Shown here: piece after piece, positions 43,611 to 53,414 of the stretch
Numbering within the stretch: position 1 is the first letter of the stretch
Layout: the number at the start of each line of letters is the position of its first letter
DNA from: Plastoroseomonas arctica
GTDB lineage: Bacteria; Pseudomonadota; Alphaproteobacteria; Acetobacterales; Acetobacteraceae
Assembly: GCF_018128965.1 (NCBI RefSeq)
Contig: NZ_JAAEDH010000002.1
Coordinates: forward strand, 248,001 to 312,000
DNA: 64,000 bases
Direction: 5' to 3'
Made by a program: the position numbers and the translations under genes
Notes under the pieces: model-generated
The model's input: only the letters and a program-made list of their open reading frames with translations
Databases searched by the model: none
Told to the model about the DNA's origin: nothing

Positions 43611-43667
43611 GGGGAAAAGAATTCCCCCCGCAAACGTATACGTTTGCGGCCATTCTTTTATTTTCAC
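43611..43667 (+). repeat. Hairpin element 4 carrying an extra palindrome
   Basis: GGGGAA / TTCCCC stem (43611-43627) and the CATTCTTTTATTTTC flank (from 43650) match the other elements, but a perfect 22-base palindrome (43628-43649) separates them. Here the element lies between convergent genes and can work as a terminator for the ABC exporter. Confidence 0.65.
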
Positions 43668-44686
43668 GACTTGGCGCCGGACGAGCGCGCAATCCGGCCT
43701 TCCAGGGGATAAGCGGGATCGTTGTAGCCGGGCGTCGAGGGATGGCCAGCGGCGACCAGGGCGTCCACGGCGGCCTCGTCCTCGGCACTCAACACACAGC
43801 CCAGCGCGGCCACATACTCCTCCCAATGCTCCTCGGTGCGCGGCCCTGCGATCACCCCTGTGATCAGGCGGTTGTGCAGCACCCAGGCCAGCGCGAACTG
43901 CCCCGCCGTCACCCCATGCGCCTCCGCCCTCGCCGCAATCTTCCCGGCGATCTCCAGGCTCTCCGGCCGCCACTCCGTCTCCATCATCCGCTTGTCGCGC
44001 CGCGCGGCGCGAGACCCCTCCGGAGGCACCACATTCGGCGCATACTTCCCCGTCAGCACCCCCCGCGCCAGCGGCGAATACGGAAACACCCCCAGGCCAA
44101 GCGCTGCGCAGGCCGGCAGATGCTCCACCTCCACCATCCGGTTCAGCGCATTGTACAGCGGCTGACTCACCACCGGCCGGTCGATGCCCGCCAGATCACA
44201 CAACCGGCATACCTCCGCCACGCGCCACGCCCGATGGTTCGACAGCCCGAAATACCGGATCTTCCCCGCGCGGATCAGGTCCGCCATGGCGCGCACGCTC
44301 TCCTCAAGCGGGGTCGCATGATCCTCCTTGTGCCAGTACAGGATGTCGATGACGTCGGTGCCAAGCCGCTTCAGGCTGGCCTCGACCGCGTGGAAGGCGT
44401 GCAGGCGCGACATCCCGCCGCCATTCGGCCCCTCCCCCATCGGGTTCGCCATCTTGGTCGCCAGCACCCACCAGGCGCGATCGCCGGCGATGGCACGCCC
44501 CACCACCTCCTCGGACCTCCCGCCATTGTAGGTGTCCGCGGTGTCGACGAAGTTCACGCCCTGCGACCGTGCACGCGCGATGATGCGCTGGCTCGTGGCC
44601 TCGTCCGTGCCAGCGCCAAACATCATGGTGCCGAGGCAGAGCGGCGAGACCTTGACCCCGCTGCGTCCGAGATTGCGATACTCCAT
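43664..44686 (-). CDS. Aldo/keto reductase
   Basis: 340 residues. NADPH-dependent AKR barrel: VNFVDTADTYNGGRSEEVVG (Asp, Tyr), VLATKMANP (Lys) and LYWHKEDHATP (His) give the catalytic tetrad, and ITGVIAGPRTEEHWEEY forms the cofactor site. Start at 44686 with AGGGGAGCCACGCC upstream. Its stop lies at the T-rich end of hairpin element 4. Confidence 0.92.
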   Translation of the reverse strand: MEYRNLGRSGVKVSPLCLGTMMFGAGTDEATSQRIIARARSQGVNFVDTADTYNGGRSEEVVGRAIAGDRAWWVLATKMANPMGEGPNGGGMSRLHAFHAVEASLKRLGTDVIDILYWHKEDHATPLEESVRAMADLIRAGKIRYFGLSNHRAWRVAEVCRLCDLAGIDRPVVSQPLYNALNRMVEVEHLPACAALGLGVFPYSPLARGVLTGKYAPNVVPPEGSRAARRDKRMMETEWRPESLEIAGKIAARAEAHGVTAGQFALAWVLHNRLITGVIAGPRTEEHWEEYVAALGCVLSAEDEAAVDALVAAGHPSTPGYNDPAYPLEGRIARSSGAKS

Positions 44687-44760
44687 GGCGTGGCTCCCCT
44701 TCGCGCGCGGCGCAGCAGGCGGCGGATCGCGAACCGCGTCAAGCGCGGCGGCAGCGTCGC

Positions 44761-45708
44761 TCAGCCCGCGCGTCGCCTCCCCGTCGCCGCCAACGCGCGG
44801 AGGCTTCGGATCACATCCCGCGCGACCGAGGGCCAATCGCCCGGCGACGGCTGGCGGAACAGCCGCATCGAGGGATACCACGGGCTCGTATCGCGGCCCT
44901 CCATCCATCGCCAGTCGGCCTCGTGGCGCAGCATCAGCCAGATCGGGACGTCCAACGCGCCAGCCAGGTGCGCCGGCATGGAATCGACGCTGATCACCAG
45001 ATCGAGCCCGCGCATCAGCGATGCGAGCGCGAGCAGATCATCGGCACCGGAGCTGAGACCGAACCCGGCATCCCGCTCCTGCAGCGCCGGGCCGCGCTGC
45101 AGGATGTGCAGGCTGACCCCCGGCACATCGGCGAGCCCCGCGAGCAGCCGCAGCGGGATCGCGCGCAACGGATCGTACTCGCCCGCCGCCCACACGAGGC
45201 CGATCGCAAGACAATCGCCGCGTGCGTTCGCTGCCGGCGGATGCAGATAGGGCGCATCACCCGGAAGGCTCTCCGCCGTCACGCGCAGCGCATGCGCCAG
45301 CTCCATGATCTCGATGTCGACGTCATGCGCGAACTCCGGCGTGCCGTCGTGCAGCGGTTCCAGCCGCCCCACGCCCGGCATGGTGCGCAACAGGGGAATG
45401 AGCGCGGGCTGAACCCAGGTCACCACATCCGCGGCGATCTCGCGCAGCGTCGGGATGAACCGGATGAACTGGATCGTGTCGCCGAGGCCATGATAGCAGC
45501 GCACAAGCACCTGACGGCCGCGCAGCGGCGTCCCGTCCCAGACCGCCTGTAGGTGCCGCGGCGCGTGCCGGTCGCGCGCCGCGCCGCGCGCCGCCAGCAT
45601 CGCATCGCCGAGCTGCCAGGCCTCCGCCCAGGCGCCGCGGCGCATGCAGCGCATCCAGGCCGCGCCCGGATCCTCGCGCGGGCGCACGGCCAGGCTCGCC
45701 TCAGTCAC
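44761..45708 (-). CDS. GT9-like glycosyltransferase domain protein
   Basis: 315 residues. The C-terminal part has heptosyltransferase-like features: LVRCYHGLGDTIQFIRFIPTLRE early (the GLGD loop), then LASLMRGLDLVISVDSMPAHLAGALDVPIWLML and SPWYPSMRLFRQ. Similar domains follow TPR segments in alphaproteobacterial proteins. Donor and acceptor unknown. GTG start, overlapping DUF1003 by eight bases. Confidence 0.72.
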   Translation of the reverse strand: MTEASLAVRPREDPGAAWMRCMRRGAWAEAWQLGDAMLAARGAARDRHAPRHLQAVWDGTPLRGRQVLVRCYHGLGDTIQFIRFIPTLREIAADVVTWVQPALIPLLRTMPGVGRLEPLHDGTPEFAHDVDIEIMELAHALRVTAESLPGDAPYLHPPAANARGDCLAIGLVWAAGEYDPLRAIPLRLLAGLADVPGVSLHILQRGPALQERDAGFGLSSGADDLLALASLMRGLDLVISVDSMPAHLAGALDVPIWLMLRHEADWRWMEGRDTSPWYPSMRLFRQPSPGDWPSVARDVIRSLRALAATGRRRAG

Positions 45709-46246
45709 GCAGCTGCGCCTGCTCGGCGGCGATCGCGTCGATCACCGCCTCCGGCGCCACCGCCGACTGGATTTCCTGCACCTCCGGATGCTGCGCCTCG
45801 GGCACGCCCAGGCGCTCGGCGATGGCGGCCAGCAGCTTCGCGACATGGGTGAGCTCGTGTTCGGTCAACAGGCTGATCTGCAGGTCGAGCTCGGCGCGCG
45901 CGGAGGCCTCGTTCTCCATGCGGTTCTGGCTGATCAGCACGAAGGTCGACAGGAAGATCGCTTCGACCGAAGCGACCATTGCAAGGATCACCAGCGACGC
46001 GTCGAACCGTGGCACCCCGGGCACGAGGCCGACATTGATCGCGATCCAGCAACCGAACAGCGCGAGGTGCAGATAGACGAAGCGCATCGACCCGGTGAAG
46101 CGCGTGACGGCCTGGGCGACGCGCTGCTCCGGTTTCTCCCGTGCCGCGGCGTCGCGACGCCTCTGTTCCAGCACCTTGATGTTGCGCGTCAGCGCGGAAC
46201 CGAGGTCGGGCGCTGCGGTCGTGGTCGTTGTCGTTGCTGGCGCCAT
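45701..46246 (-). CDS. DUF1003 membrane protein
   Basis: 181 residues. DUF1003 core: VAQAVTRFTGSMRFVYLHLALFGCWIAINVGLVPG, then FLSTFVLISQNRMENEASARAELDLQISL. Two membrane helices followed by a long acidic helix (HELTHVAKLLAAIAERLGV). Function unknown. The start (46246, or 46267) is uncertain because neither ATG has a good ribosome site. Divergent from the dehydrogenase gene. Confidence 0.85.
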   Translation of the reverse strand: MAPATTTTTTAAPDLGSALTRNIKVLEQRRRDAAAREKPEQRVAQAVTRFTGSMRFVYLHLALFGCWIAINVGLVPGVPRFDASLVILAMVASVEAIFLSTFVLISQNRMENEASARAELDLQISLLTEHELTHVAKLLAAIAERLGVPEAQHPEVQEIQSAVAPEAVIDAIAAEQAQLRD

Positions 46247-46334
46247 GGGTTCGGAACGCTCGCGCATCCGGGCAGATGCAACAGCGCGTCGGGTTCGGCG
46301 TTGACGCCTCCGAGAGCAATGATGGAACGCGGCG

Positions 46335-47303
46335 ATGGTCGATCGGATGATGCGGGCAGCGATTGTCGAAGCACCCGGAAGGATGCGGCTGGACATGGTG
46401 CCGCTGCCGCAACCCGGGCACGGCGAGGTCCGCATCCGGCTGGAAGGCTGCGGCGTCTGCGCGTCCAACCTCACGCCCTGGGCCGGGCCCGAATGGATGC
46501 AGTTCCCCACCCCGCCCGGCGATCTCGGGCATGAGGGCTGGGGCATCGTCGATGCGCTCGGCGAGGGTGTCGGCGCCCTGGCGCTGGGCCAGCGCGTCGC
46601 GGCGCTGAGCTTCCGCGGCTATGCCGAATACGACCTCGCCGCGGCGGACCGCGTGCTCCCCCTGCCGGCCGCGCTGGACGCCATGCCTTTCCCCGGCGAG
46701 CCGCTCGGTTGCGCCATGAACATCTTCGCGCGCAGCGGCATCGAGGCGGGGCAGGACGTGGCGATCATCGGGATCGGCTTCCTCGGCGCGATCCTCACGC
46801 GCCTGGTCACCGAAGCGGGCGCCCGCGTGATCGCGATCGCCCGGCGGCCCTACGCGTTGGACCTCGCACGCCGCATGGGCGCGGCCGAGACCATCGCCAT
46901 GGACGACCACGCGGCGATCATCGCGCGCGTCGCCGCCCTGACCTCGGGGAAATTCTGCCCGCGCGTGATCGAGGCCGTGGGAAAATCCTGGCCGCTGGAT
47001 CTCGCCGGCGAACTGACCGGGGAGCGTGGGCGCCTCATCATCGCGGGCTACCACCAGGATGGGCCCCGCCAGGTCAACATGTGGCTGTGGAACTGGCGCG
47101 GCATCGACGTGATCAACGCGCATGAGCGCGACCTGGCGATCCGCACGGAGGGCATGCGCGCGGCTCTGGACGCGGTGATGTCGGGCCGCATCGACCTCGC
47201 CGCGCTCTGCACCCATCGCTTTCCGCTCGAACGGCTCGGCGAGGCGCTTGACGCCACGCGCGACCGCCCGGACGGCTTCCTCAAGGCCTGGGTCGCACCA
47301 TGA
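46335..47303 (+). CDS. Zinc-type medium-chain dehydrogenase
   Basis: 322 residues. MDR fold: GCGVCASNLTPWAG (a cysteine as in the catalytic zinc site), GHEGWGIVDALGEGV and the nucleotide loop IIGIGFLGAILTRLVTEAG. The structural-zinc cysteine lobe is missing, so it is a short member, like sugar or 2-desacetyl-bacteriochlorophyllide-type dehydrogenases. Opens the glycan cluster and overlaps the next gene (ATGA). Confidence 0.82.
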   Translation: MVDRMMRAAIVEAPGRMRLDMVPLPQPGHGEVRIRLEGCGVCASNLTPWAGPEWMQFPTPPGDLGHEGWGIVDALGEGVGALALGQRVAALSFRGYAEYDLAAADRVLPLPAALDAMPFPGEPLGCAMNIFARSGIEAGQDVAIIGIGFLGAILTRLVTEAGARVIAIARRPYALDLARRMGAAETIAMDDHAAIIARVAALTSGKFCPRVIEAVGKSWPLDLAGELTGERGRLIIAGYHQDGPRQVNMWLWNWRGIDVINAHERDLAIRTEGMRAALDAVMSGRIDLAALCTHRFPLERLGEALDATRDRPDGFLKAWVAP

Positions 47304-48304
47304 GCGCGCCACGCCTGGGGTTCCTCGGCCTCGGATGGATCGGGCGGCACCGCATGCGCGCGATCCTGGATGCGGACGCCGGCCAAGCCGTGGCCATCAC
47401 CGATCCGTCGCCCGACGCGGTGCGCGAGGCGGCGACGATCGCACCGGGCGCCGCCATGGTCGATGGGCTGGATGCGATGTTGGCGCTGGGCCTCGACGGG
47501 GTGGTGATCGCGACCCCCAGCGCCATGCACGCCGCGCAGGCGATCAAGGCGCTGGACCATGGCGTCGCGGTGTTCTGCCAGAAACCGCTCGGGCGCAGCG
47601 CGGCGGAAGCGGAGGCGGTGGTCGCCGCGGCGCGCCGCGCTGATCGGCGGCTGGGGCTGGACCTGTCCTATCGCCACACCCTCGCCATGGTGCGGCTGCG
47701 CGACCTGGTCCGCAGCGGGGGCATCGGTCGCGTCTTCGCCGGCGACCTCACCTTCCACAACGCCTATGGGCCCGACAAGCCGTGGTTCTACGACGTCGTG
47801 CTGGCCGGCGGCGGTTGTGTGATGGATCTCGGCGTGCACCTCATCGATCTCGCGCTATGGGTGCTGGATTTCCCCGAGGTGATCGCGGTGGAAAGTCATC
47901 TGCGCGCCGGCGGCGAGCCACTGGCCGGACCCCGCGCCCGCGTCGAGGATTTCTGCCTTGCCACGCTGGCGCTCGAAGGCGGGGTTGTGCTGCGCCTCGC
48001 CTGCTCGTGGAAGCTGCACGCGGGCCGCGACGCCGAGATCGGCGCGAGCTTCTGGGGCACCGAGGGTGGCGCGGCCATGCGCAACGCCGACGGCTCCTTC
48101 TACGACTTCACCGCCGAGCACAACCGGCAAACCCATCGCGAGTTGCTCGCGTCGCCGCCCGATGACTGGGGCGGCCGCGCGGCGATCGACTGGGCCAAGC
48201 GCATCGGCGATGGCTTCGACGCGGAGGCGGAACGCTTCGTCACCGTGGCCCGCGTGATTGACCGCATCTACGACGCCTCGCGTCAGGCGGCGCCCAGCAG
48301 GTAG
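47300..48304 (+). CDS. Gfo/Idh/MocA-family oxidoreductase
   Basis: 334 residues. N-terminal Rossmann fold (RLGFLGLGWIGRHRMRAI), the EKP-like motif VFCQKPLGRSAAEAE, and a C-terminal domain with GGGCVMDLGVHLIDLALWVL carrying the catalytic His. Probably oxidises or reduces a sugar or inositol derivative with NAD(P). Coupled to the dehydrogenase gene; its 3' end overlaps the convergent CgeB-like gene by 22 bases. Confidence 0.9.
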   Translation: MSAPRLGFLGLGWIGRHRMRAILDADAGQAVAITDPSPDAVREAATIAPGAAMVDGLDAMLALGLDGVVIATPSAMHAAQAIKALDHGVAVFCQKPLGRSAAEAEAVVAAARRADRRLGLDLSYRHTLAMVRLRDLVRSGGIGRVFAGDLTFHNAYGPDKPWFYDVVLAGGGCVMDLGVHLIDLALWVLDFPEVIAVESHLRAGGEPLAGPRARVEDFCLATLALEGGVVLRLACSWKLHAGRDAEIGASFWGTEGGAAMRNADGSFYDFTAEHNRQTHRELLASPPDDWGGRAAIDWAKRIGDGFDAEAERFVTVARVIDRIYDASRQAAPSR

Positions 48305-49332
48305 TCCTCCAGCTCCGCGGCGCGCCGCGCGGAAGAATGCTCGGCGAGAATTCGCGTCCGCAGCGTCGTGGCCATCGCGCGGCGTCGCGGCTCCGCAATC
48401 GCCAGCGCTTCCACCACCTCATCCTCGCCATCCGCAATCAGGATCTCCCGACCGGGCTGCAACAGCGCGTTCAGCCCCGGCCACTCGTCGGAGATGATGG
48501 GCGTGGCACAGGCGCCGGCCTCGAACAACCGAACGCTCGGGCTGTAGCCGGCGAGGATCATGTCGGCGCGCGTGACGTTGAGCGTGAAGCGGCTCTGCGC
48601 ATAGAAGGCGGCGTGCTGTTCGGGCGGCAGGTGCGCGATGCGCTCGACATTGGCGGGCCAGTCGATCGTGTCGGGGTATTGCGGCCCGGCGACGACAAAG
48701 CGTCGCTCCGGCGCGCGCCGTGCCGGGTCCAGCAGCAGCCGCTCCAGCGTCGGCTGGCGATCGTCGCTGTAGGTGCCGAGATAGGACAGGTCCCACCGAT
48801 GCGGCAGGTCCAGTGGCCGATAGGCGTCGACATCCACCGAGCAATAGAGCTGGCGCGCGGCCGGCGATCCATACTCGCGCTCGAGCCGCACCAGCGTGGG
48901 TCCGCCGGTGAACGAGAGATAGAGGCGGAAGCCGGCGATCTGGCGCGCGGCGATGTAGCTCTCCTCGCCGCGCGCGAGGCCGGCCAGCGTCACCGGCGTG
49001 TCGATGTCGTAGAAGGCCGCCAGCCGCGCAACCCGCTGCACATAGTCGCCCACCGCGATGCCATCCGGCACGTAGGAGCCGAGGATCACCGCATCGGCCG
49101 TCGCCAGCGCATCGTGCCAGGCGTCCAGTTCCGCCACGCTGTCGTAGAAGGCGAGCCGGCAATAGCCGGGCTCGGCCAGGTCGCGATGCGCGGCGTACCA
49201 GGGCACCTGGCGCTCGAGGAACAGGATGTCGTGGCCGCGCGCGGCGAAGGCGCGCAGCAGCGCGCGATAGGTCGTCGCATGCCCATTGCCCCAGGAGGAG
49301 GACAGGCTCAAGCCCAGCACCACGATGCGCAT
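48283..49332 (-). CDS. CgeB-like glycosyltransferase (first)
   Basis: 349 residues. GT-B-like protein: IVVLGLSLSSSWGNGHATTYRALLRAFAARGHDILFLE, DLSYLGTYSDDRQPTLERLLL, and the CgeB C-terminal signature LNVTRADMILAGYSPSVRLFEAGACATPIISDEWPGL. The related Bacillus CgeB acts on spore-surface glycans. Its start meets the stop of the next CgeB-like gene (TGATG). Confidence 0.82.
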   Translation of the reverse strand: MRIVVLGLSLSSSWGNGHATTYRALLRAFAARGHDILFLERQVPWYAAHRDLAEPGYCRLAFYDSVAELDAWHDALATADAVILGSYVPDGIAVGDYVQRVARLAAFYDIDTPVTLAGLARGEESYIAARQIAGFRLYLSFTGGPTLVRLEREYGSPAARQLYCSVDVDAYRPLDLPHRWDLSYLGTYSDDRQPTLERLLLDPARRAPERRFVVAGPQYPDTIDWPANVERIAHLPPEQHAAFYAQSRFTLNVTRADMILAGYSPSVRLFEAGACATPIISDEWPGLNALLQPGREILIADGEDEVVEALAIAEPRRRAMATTLRTRILAEHSSARRAAELEDYLLGAA

Positions 49333-50429
49333 CAGGCGTTCGCCACCATGGCGCGGCGCCGCGCGGTTTCCTCGCGCAACAGCGCGTCCACCTCCACGCC
49401 GCGCCGGGTGTAGGTGTGGTCGGCGCAGATGCGCAGGCGCGCCGCCTCGCCGATGGCGCGCGCCCGCGCCGGGGTGAGTTCGGCGACGTGGGCGGCGACA
49501 TCCGCACCGTCGCGGGCGACCAGCACCTCGATGCCTTCCGCCAGAAAGAGCTCGAGACCGACCCAGGCGTCGGTGATCAGGCAGGCCCCCGCGCCCGCCG
49601 CCTCAAAGACGCGGGTCGCCGGGGAGTATCCCGTCGCCGCCATGCTGTCGCGCGCGATGTTGAGCACGGCGGTGGCCGAGGTGTTGAAGGCGTTGTGGTC
49701 GCGCGTCGGCACATGGCCGATATAGCGGATGTTCGGCGACATCGGCTTGTCCGCCCAGCCATTGCCACCGAGCACGAAGCGCTGTCCCGGCAACCGTAAC
49801 GCCGCATCGAGGAAAAACGCTTCCACGCGCCGCTCGCGATCGGGCAGGCGGTTGGCGAGCAGCGAGAGATCGGCGGCGAAGCGTGGCTCGGGCGGCACCG
49901 GATGATGGGTGTCGGGATCGAGCGCATTGTAGATCGGCACGCAGCGCCGCGCGCCGAGCGATTCATACGCCGCGACCACCGGCGGCCCGCCGCCATAGGT
50001 CAGCACCAGGTCGAGCGCGGGCAGGGCCTGCCGCAGCGGATGGCCCGGCTGCGGGCGGATTTCTTCCAGTGTCGCCGGCGCGTCCACGTCCCAGAAGATG
50101 CGCACCGCGTCCGGGCGCGCCCGAGACATGACGCCGGTGATCAGCTCGTCGTCGAAGACGCCGACGCCGCTGGTCTTGACCACCACGTCGGCCAGCGCGG
50201 CTTCATCCATCACCGCATTCAGCGCATCGGTGGTCGCCGCATAGACGCGTGACCGCGCCCAGTCCGGCGGCGCGATGTCGTTGTGCGCCTGCCGGTCATA
50301 GGCCTCGGGTTCGTAGAAGATCACATCGTGGCCGCGCGCCGCGAGATCGCGGATGACGCCGCGATAATAGGTCGCCGCGCCATTCCAGTAGGAGGAGAGC
50401 AGGCTTGATCCATAGAAGGCGATCTTCAC
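49332..50429 (-). CDS. CgeB-like glycosyltransferase (second)
   Basis: 365 residues. Same architecture as its neighbour: IAFYGSSLLSSYWNGAATYYRGVIRDLAARGHDVIFYE at the start and LNIARDSMAATGYSPATRVFEAAGAGACLITDAW near the end. The two are paralogues that have diverged. The GTG start at 50429 overlaps the phosphatase stop (GTGA). Confidence 0.82.
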   Translation of the reverse strand: MKIAFYGSSLLSSYWNGAATYYRGVIRDLAARGHDVIFYEPEAYDRQAHNDIAPPDWARSRVYAATTDALNAVMDEAALADVVVKTSGVGVFDDELITGVMSRARPDAVRIFWDVDAPATLEEIRPQPGHPLRQALPALDLVLTYGGGPPVVAAYESLGARRCVPIYNALDPDTHHPVPPEPRFAADLSLLANRLPDRERRVEAFFLDAALRLPGQRFVLGGNGWADKPMSPNIRYIGHVPTRDHNAFNTSATAVLNIARDSMAATGYSPATRVFEAAGAGACLITDAWVGLELFLAEGIEVLVARDGADVAAHVAELTPARARAIGEAARLRICADHTYTRRGVEVDALLREETARRRAMVANA

Positions 50430-51037
50430 GGCTGCGGCACCGCGTTCAGGCCGACGACCTTCCCGCCGCCCTCCCACAGCACCAGCGTGCTGATCGAGGC
50501 GGGCGCGATGTCGAAGCGGTCATGCGCGTCGAGCGTCAGGCCGAGCACCGCGGCGAGCGCGGCCTTGATGACGTCGGCGTGGCTGACCAGCGCGACGACG
50601 CCGTTGGGATAGCGCCGGCGCAGCGTGCGGGCGAAATCCAGCACGCGTTCGCCGGCCTCGGCCATGGTTTCGCCGCCGGGCGGGCGCGAGGCAGCACGTT
50701 CGCTGTTCCAGCGCAGCCAACGCGGATCCTCGCGCAACTCGGCGAATTCACGACCGGTCCATTCGCCGCAGTCGATCTCCGTGAGCTCGGGGCTCACCTG
50801 CGCGGTGAGGTTCAGCATGTCGCCCAGCACGTCGGCCGTCATGCGCGAGCGTTCGAGCGGGCTGGTGAACAGGGCATCCGGCGCGTGACGCTGCAGGGCG
50901 GCGCCGAGCAGCGAGGCCTGATGCAGCCCCGCCGCGCCCAGCGACACGCCCGGCATGCGGCCACACAGCACGCGGTCCACGCGGTCATGCGCGGCGTGGC
51001 GCAGCAGAAACAGGGTGATCACGTCCGGGCGGCTCAT
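50426..51037 (-). CDS. Histidine phosphatase-family protein
   Basis: 203 residues. Phosphoglycerate-mutase-like phosphatase: [19 protein letters not shown] with the phosphohistidine [37 protein letters not shown], and the second catalytic His in [13 protein letters not shown]. Lying between inositol-phosphate synthase and glycosyltransferases, it could dephosphorylate inositol phosphate or a sugar phosphate (inference). Confidence 0.9.
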   Translation of the reverse strand: MSRPDVITLFLLRHAAHDRVDRVLCGRMPGVSLGAAGLHQASLLGAALQRHAPDALFTSPLERSRMTADVLGDMLNLTAQVSPELTEIDCGEWTGREFAELREDPRWLRWNSERAASRPPGGETMAEAGERVLDFARTLRRRYPNGVVALVSHADVIKAALAAVLGLTLDAHDRFDIAPASISTLVLWEGGGKVVGLNAVPQP

Positions 51038-52203
51038 GGCGCCTCCGCCTCGACGAAGGCGCGCAGCCGCTCGCGCGCCTCCGCATCATGCCACTGCCGC
51101 GGCGGCGACTTCATGAAGTAGGCCGAGGGGCCGAGCAGCGCGCCGCCGATGCCGCGGTCCAGCGCCAGCTTCGCGCAGCGCACGGCGTCGATCACAACCC
51201 CAGCCGCATTGGGCGAATCCCACACCTCGAGCTTGAGCTCCACGTTCAGCGGCGTGCCGCCGAAGCCGGTGCCTTCGAGGCGGATCTGCGCCCATTTCCG
51301 GTCGAGCAGCCACGGCACATGATCGCTCGGGCCGACATGCACATCCGTCTCGGGCAAGGGAACGCCCAGCTCGCTGGTGACCGCGCGTGTCTTGGAGATC
51401 TTCTTGGAGGCGAGACGTTCGCGCTCCAGCATGTTGAGGAAATCCGCGTTGCCGCCGAAGTTCAGCTGGTAGGTGCGGTCGAGCCGCACGCCACGCTCGT
51501 GGAACAGGTTGACCAGCGTGCGATGCAGGATAGTGGCGCCCACCTGGCTCTTGATGTCGTCCCCGATGATGGGCAGCCCGCGCGCCTCAAAGCGACGGCG
51601 CCAGCCTTCGTCCGATGCGATGAAGACCGGGATGCAGTTGACGAAGGCGCAACCTGCCTGGAGCGCCTGCTCGGCATAGAACTCCGTCGCGCGCTGCGCT
51701 CCCACCGGCAGCCAGGAGACGAGCACGTCGGTGCGTGTATCGGCGAGGATCTCCGCGACGGGTGCCGGGCTCGCCGCGGATTCGACGATCTCGTCGCGCA
51801 TGTAGCGACCGATGCCGTCCAGCGTCGGCCCGCGCTCCACCGTGACGCCGAGCGGCGCAACATCGGCGAAGCGATGGGTGTTGTTCGGCGCCGCCGCGAT
51901 CGCCTCGGCGACATCGCGCCCCACCTTGCCCTCGGCGACGTCGAAGGCCGCGCTCACCACCACGTCGCGCAGATGGTACGGGCCGAGCGTCACGCTCATC
52001 AGCCCCGGCACCGGCTCATTCGCATCCGCGTCGCGATAATAGGTGAGGCCCTGCACGAAGGCCGAGGCACAGTTGCCAAGCCCGACGATGCCGACACGCA
52101 CGCTCCGCGGATCCCGTGACCATGGCTGGATAGAATCGGGCAAGGCTGCGCCTCCGCGTTGTGCCTGTGGGCCGTAACGTCGCGCCGAGGAAAGAAGCTG
52201 CAT
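51034..52203 (-). CDS. myo-Inositol-1-phosphate synthase
   Basis: About 389 residues from the ATG at 52203. It converts glucose 6-phosphate to inositol 1-phosphate with NAD. Signatures: [17 protein letters not shown] (NAD site), [33 protein letters not shown] and the catalytic segment [25 protein letters not shown]. The length and sequence are of the compact actinobacterial/archaeal type, not the longer eukaryotic Ino1. Unusual in an alphaproteobacterium and central to what this cluster makes. Overlaps the phosphatase gene (ATGA). Confidence 0.92.
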   Translation of the reverse strand: MQLLSSARRYGPQAQRGGAALPDSIQPWSRDPRSVRVGIVGLGNCASAFVQGLTYYRDADANEPVPGLMSVTLGPYHLRDVVVSAAFDVAEGKVGRDVAEAIAAAPNNTHRFADVAPLGVTVERGPTLDGIGRYMRDEIVESAASPAPVAEILADTRTDVLVSWLPVGAQRATEFYAEQALQAGCAFVNCIPVFIASDEGWRRRFEARGLPIIGDDIKSQVGATILHRTLVNLFHERGVRLDRTYQLNFGGNADFLNMLERERLASKKISKTRAVTSELGVPLPETDVHVGPSDHVPWLLDRKWAQIRLEGTGFGGTPLNVELKLEVWDSPNAAGVVIDAVRCAKLALDRGIGGALLGPSAYFMKSPPRQWHDAEARERLRAFVEAEAP

Positions 52204-52298
52204 CGCGCGCATTCTCAACAGGATGTGAGCCAGCCTTTCTCCTTTTGCCGCGTTCTTAGAAGCAGACGTCGCACAATTCTGCCGGAGGAGGACATGCG

Positions 52299-53414
52299 TT
52301 GGCCGATACGGTTCTGATCACCGGCGGTGCTGGATTCATCGGGCGTCATCTCGCGCACGCCCTGCTCTCGGCGGGCCACAAGGTCCGCATTCTCGACAGC
52401 TTCATCGACCAGGTGCACGGCGATCGCGGGACCGACGGCCTCGACGCCGATGCCGAAATCATCCGCGGCGACGTTCGCGATGGCGAGCGTGTTGCGGCCG
52501 CCCTGCGCGGTGTCGACAAGGTCGTGCACCTCGCGGCCGAGGTCGGCGTCGGTCAGAGCATGTACGAGGTGGACCACTACGTCTCGGTCAACGACCACGG
52601 CACCGCGGTGCTGTTCCAGCAACTGATCAAGCAACCGGTGCGCCGCGTCGTCGTGGCTTCGTCGATGAGTGTCTATGGAGAGGGCCTGTATCGCACCGTC
52701 GACGGCAAGCTCGTCGAGGATGCGCAGCGCGTCCCGCGTCGCGCGGGCGATATCTCCTGGGATCCGATCGACGGCGAGGGGCGGCCGATGTCGCCGGTGC
52801 CGACGCCGGAAACCAAGCGCCAGAACCTCGCCTCGGTCTACGCCATCACGAAATATGTGCAGGAGCGCCTGACCCTCACCGTCGCGCCCGCCTACGGCAT
52901 GGAGGGTGCGGCGCTGCGGCTGTGGAATGTCTATGGACCCGGTCAGGCGCTCTCGAACCCCTACACGGGGGTGCTCGCGATCTTCGCCGCGCGGCTGCAC
53001 AACCGCCAGCCGCCGATGATCTTCGAGGATGGCCAGCAGCGCCGCGACTTTGTCCATGTCGAGGATGTGGCGCGCGCCTTCCGGCTGGCGCTCGACCATC
53101 CCAACGCCGCCGGCGGCGTCTTCAATATCGCCAGCGGCGTCGACCGCAGCGTCACCGAGGTGGCTTCCGATCTCGCCGAGGCCATGGGCCATGCCGGGCT
53201 GCGGCCGGAGGTCACGCAACAGGCGCGCGCCGGCGACATCCGGCACAACATCGCCGATATCGGCCTCGCCCGTACGCGGCTCGGCTACGCGCCGCAGCGG
53301 CTGGATTTCCGCTCCGACCTCGCCGAGCTCGCGGAATGGGTGGGGCGCCAGGCGGCGCAGGATCGCGTGCAGGATGCGCGGCGCGAACTCGAGCTGCGCG
53401 GACTCGTCGCATGA
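52299..53414 (+). CDS. NAD-dependent nucleotide-sugar epimerase/dehydratase (first)
   Basis: 371 residues. Extended [59 protein letters not shown] and the YAITK catalytic pair, then [19 protein letters not shown] and [20 protein letters not shown]. The TTG start is set by GGAGGAGG seven bases upstream; an out-of-frame ATG overlaps it. Divergent from inositol-phosphate synthase with a 95-base gap that must hold both promoters. Confidence 0.9.
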   Translation: MADTVLITGGAGFIGRHLAHALLSAGHKVRILDSFIDQVHGDRGTDGLDADAEIIRGDVRDGERVAAALRGVDKVVHLAAEVGVGQSMYEVDHYVSVNDHGTAVLFQQLIKQPVRRVVVASSMSVYGEGLYRTVDGKLVEDAQRVPRRAGDISWDPIDGEGRPMSPVPTPETKRQNLASVYAITKYVQERLTLTVAPAYGMEGAALRLWNVYGPGQALSNPYTGVLAIFAARLHNRQPPMIFEDGQQRRDFVHVEDVARAFRLALDHPNAAGGVFNIASGVDRSVTEVASDLAEAMGHAGLRPEVTQQARAGDIRHNIADIGLARTRLGYAPQRLDFRSDLAELAEWVGRQAAQDRVQDARRELELRGLVA

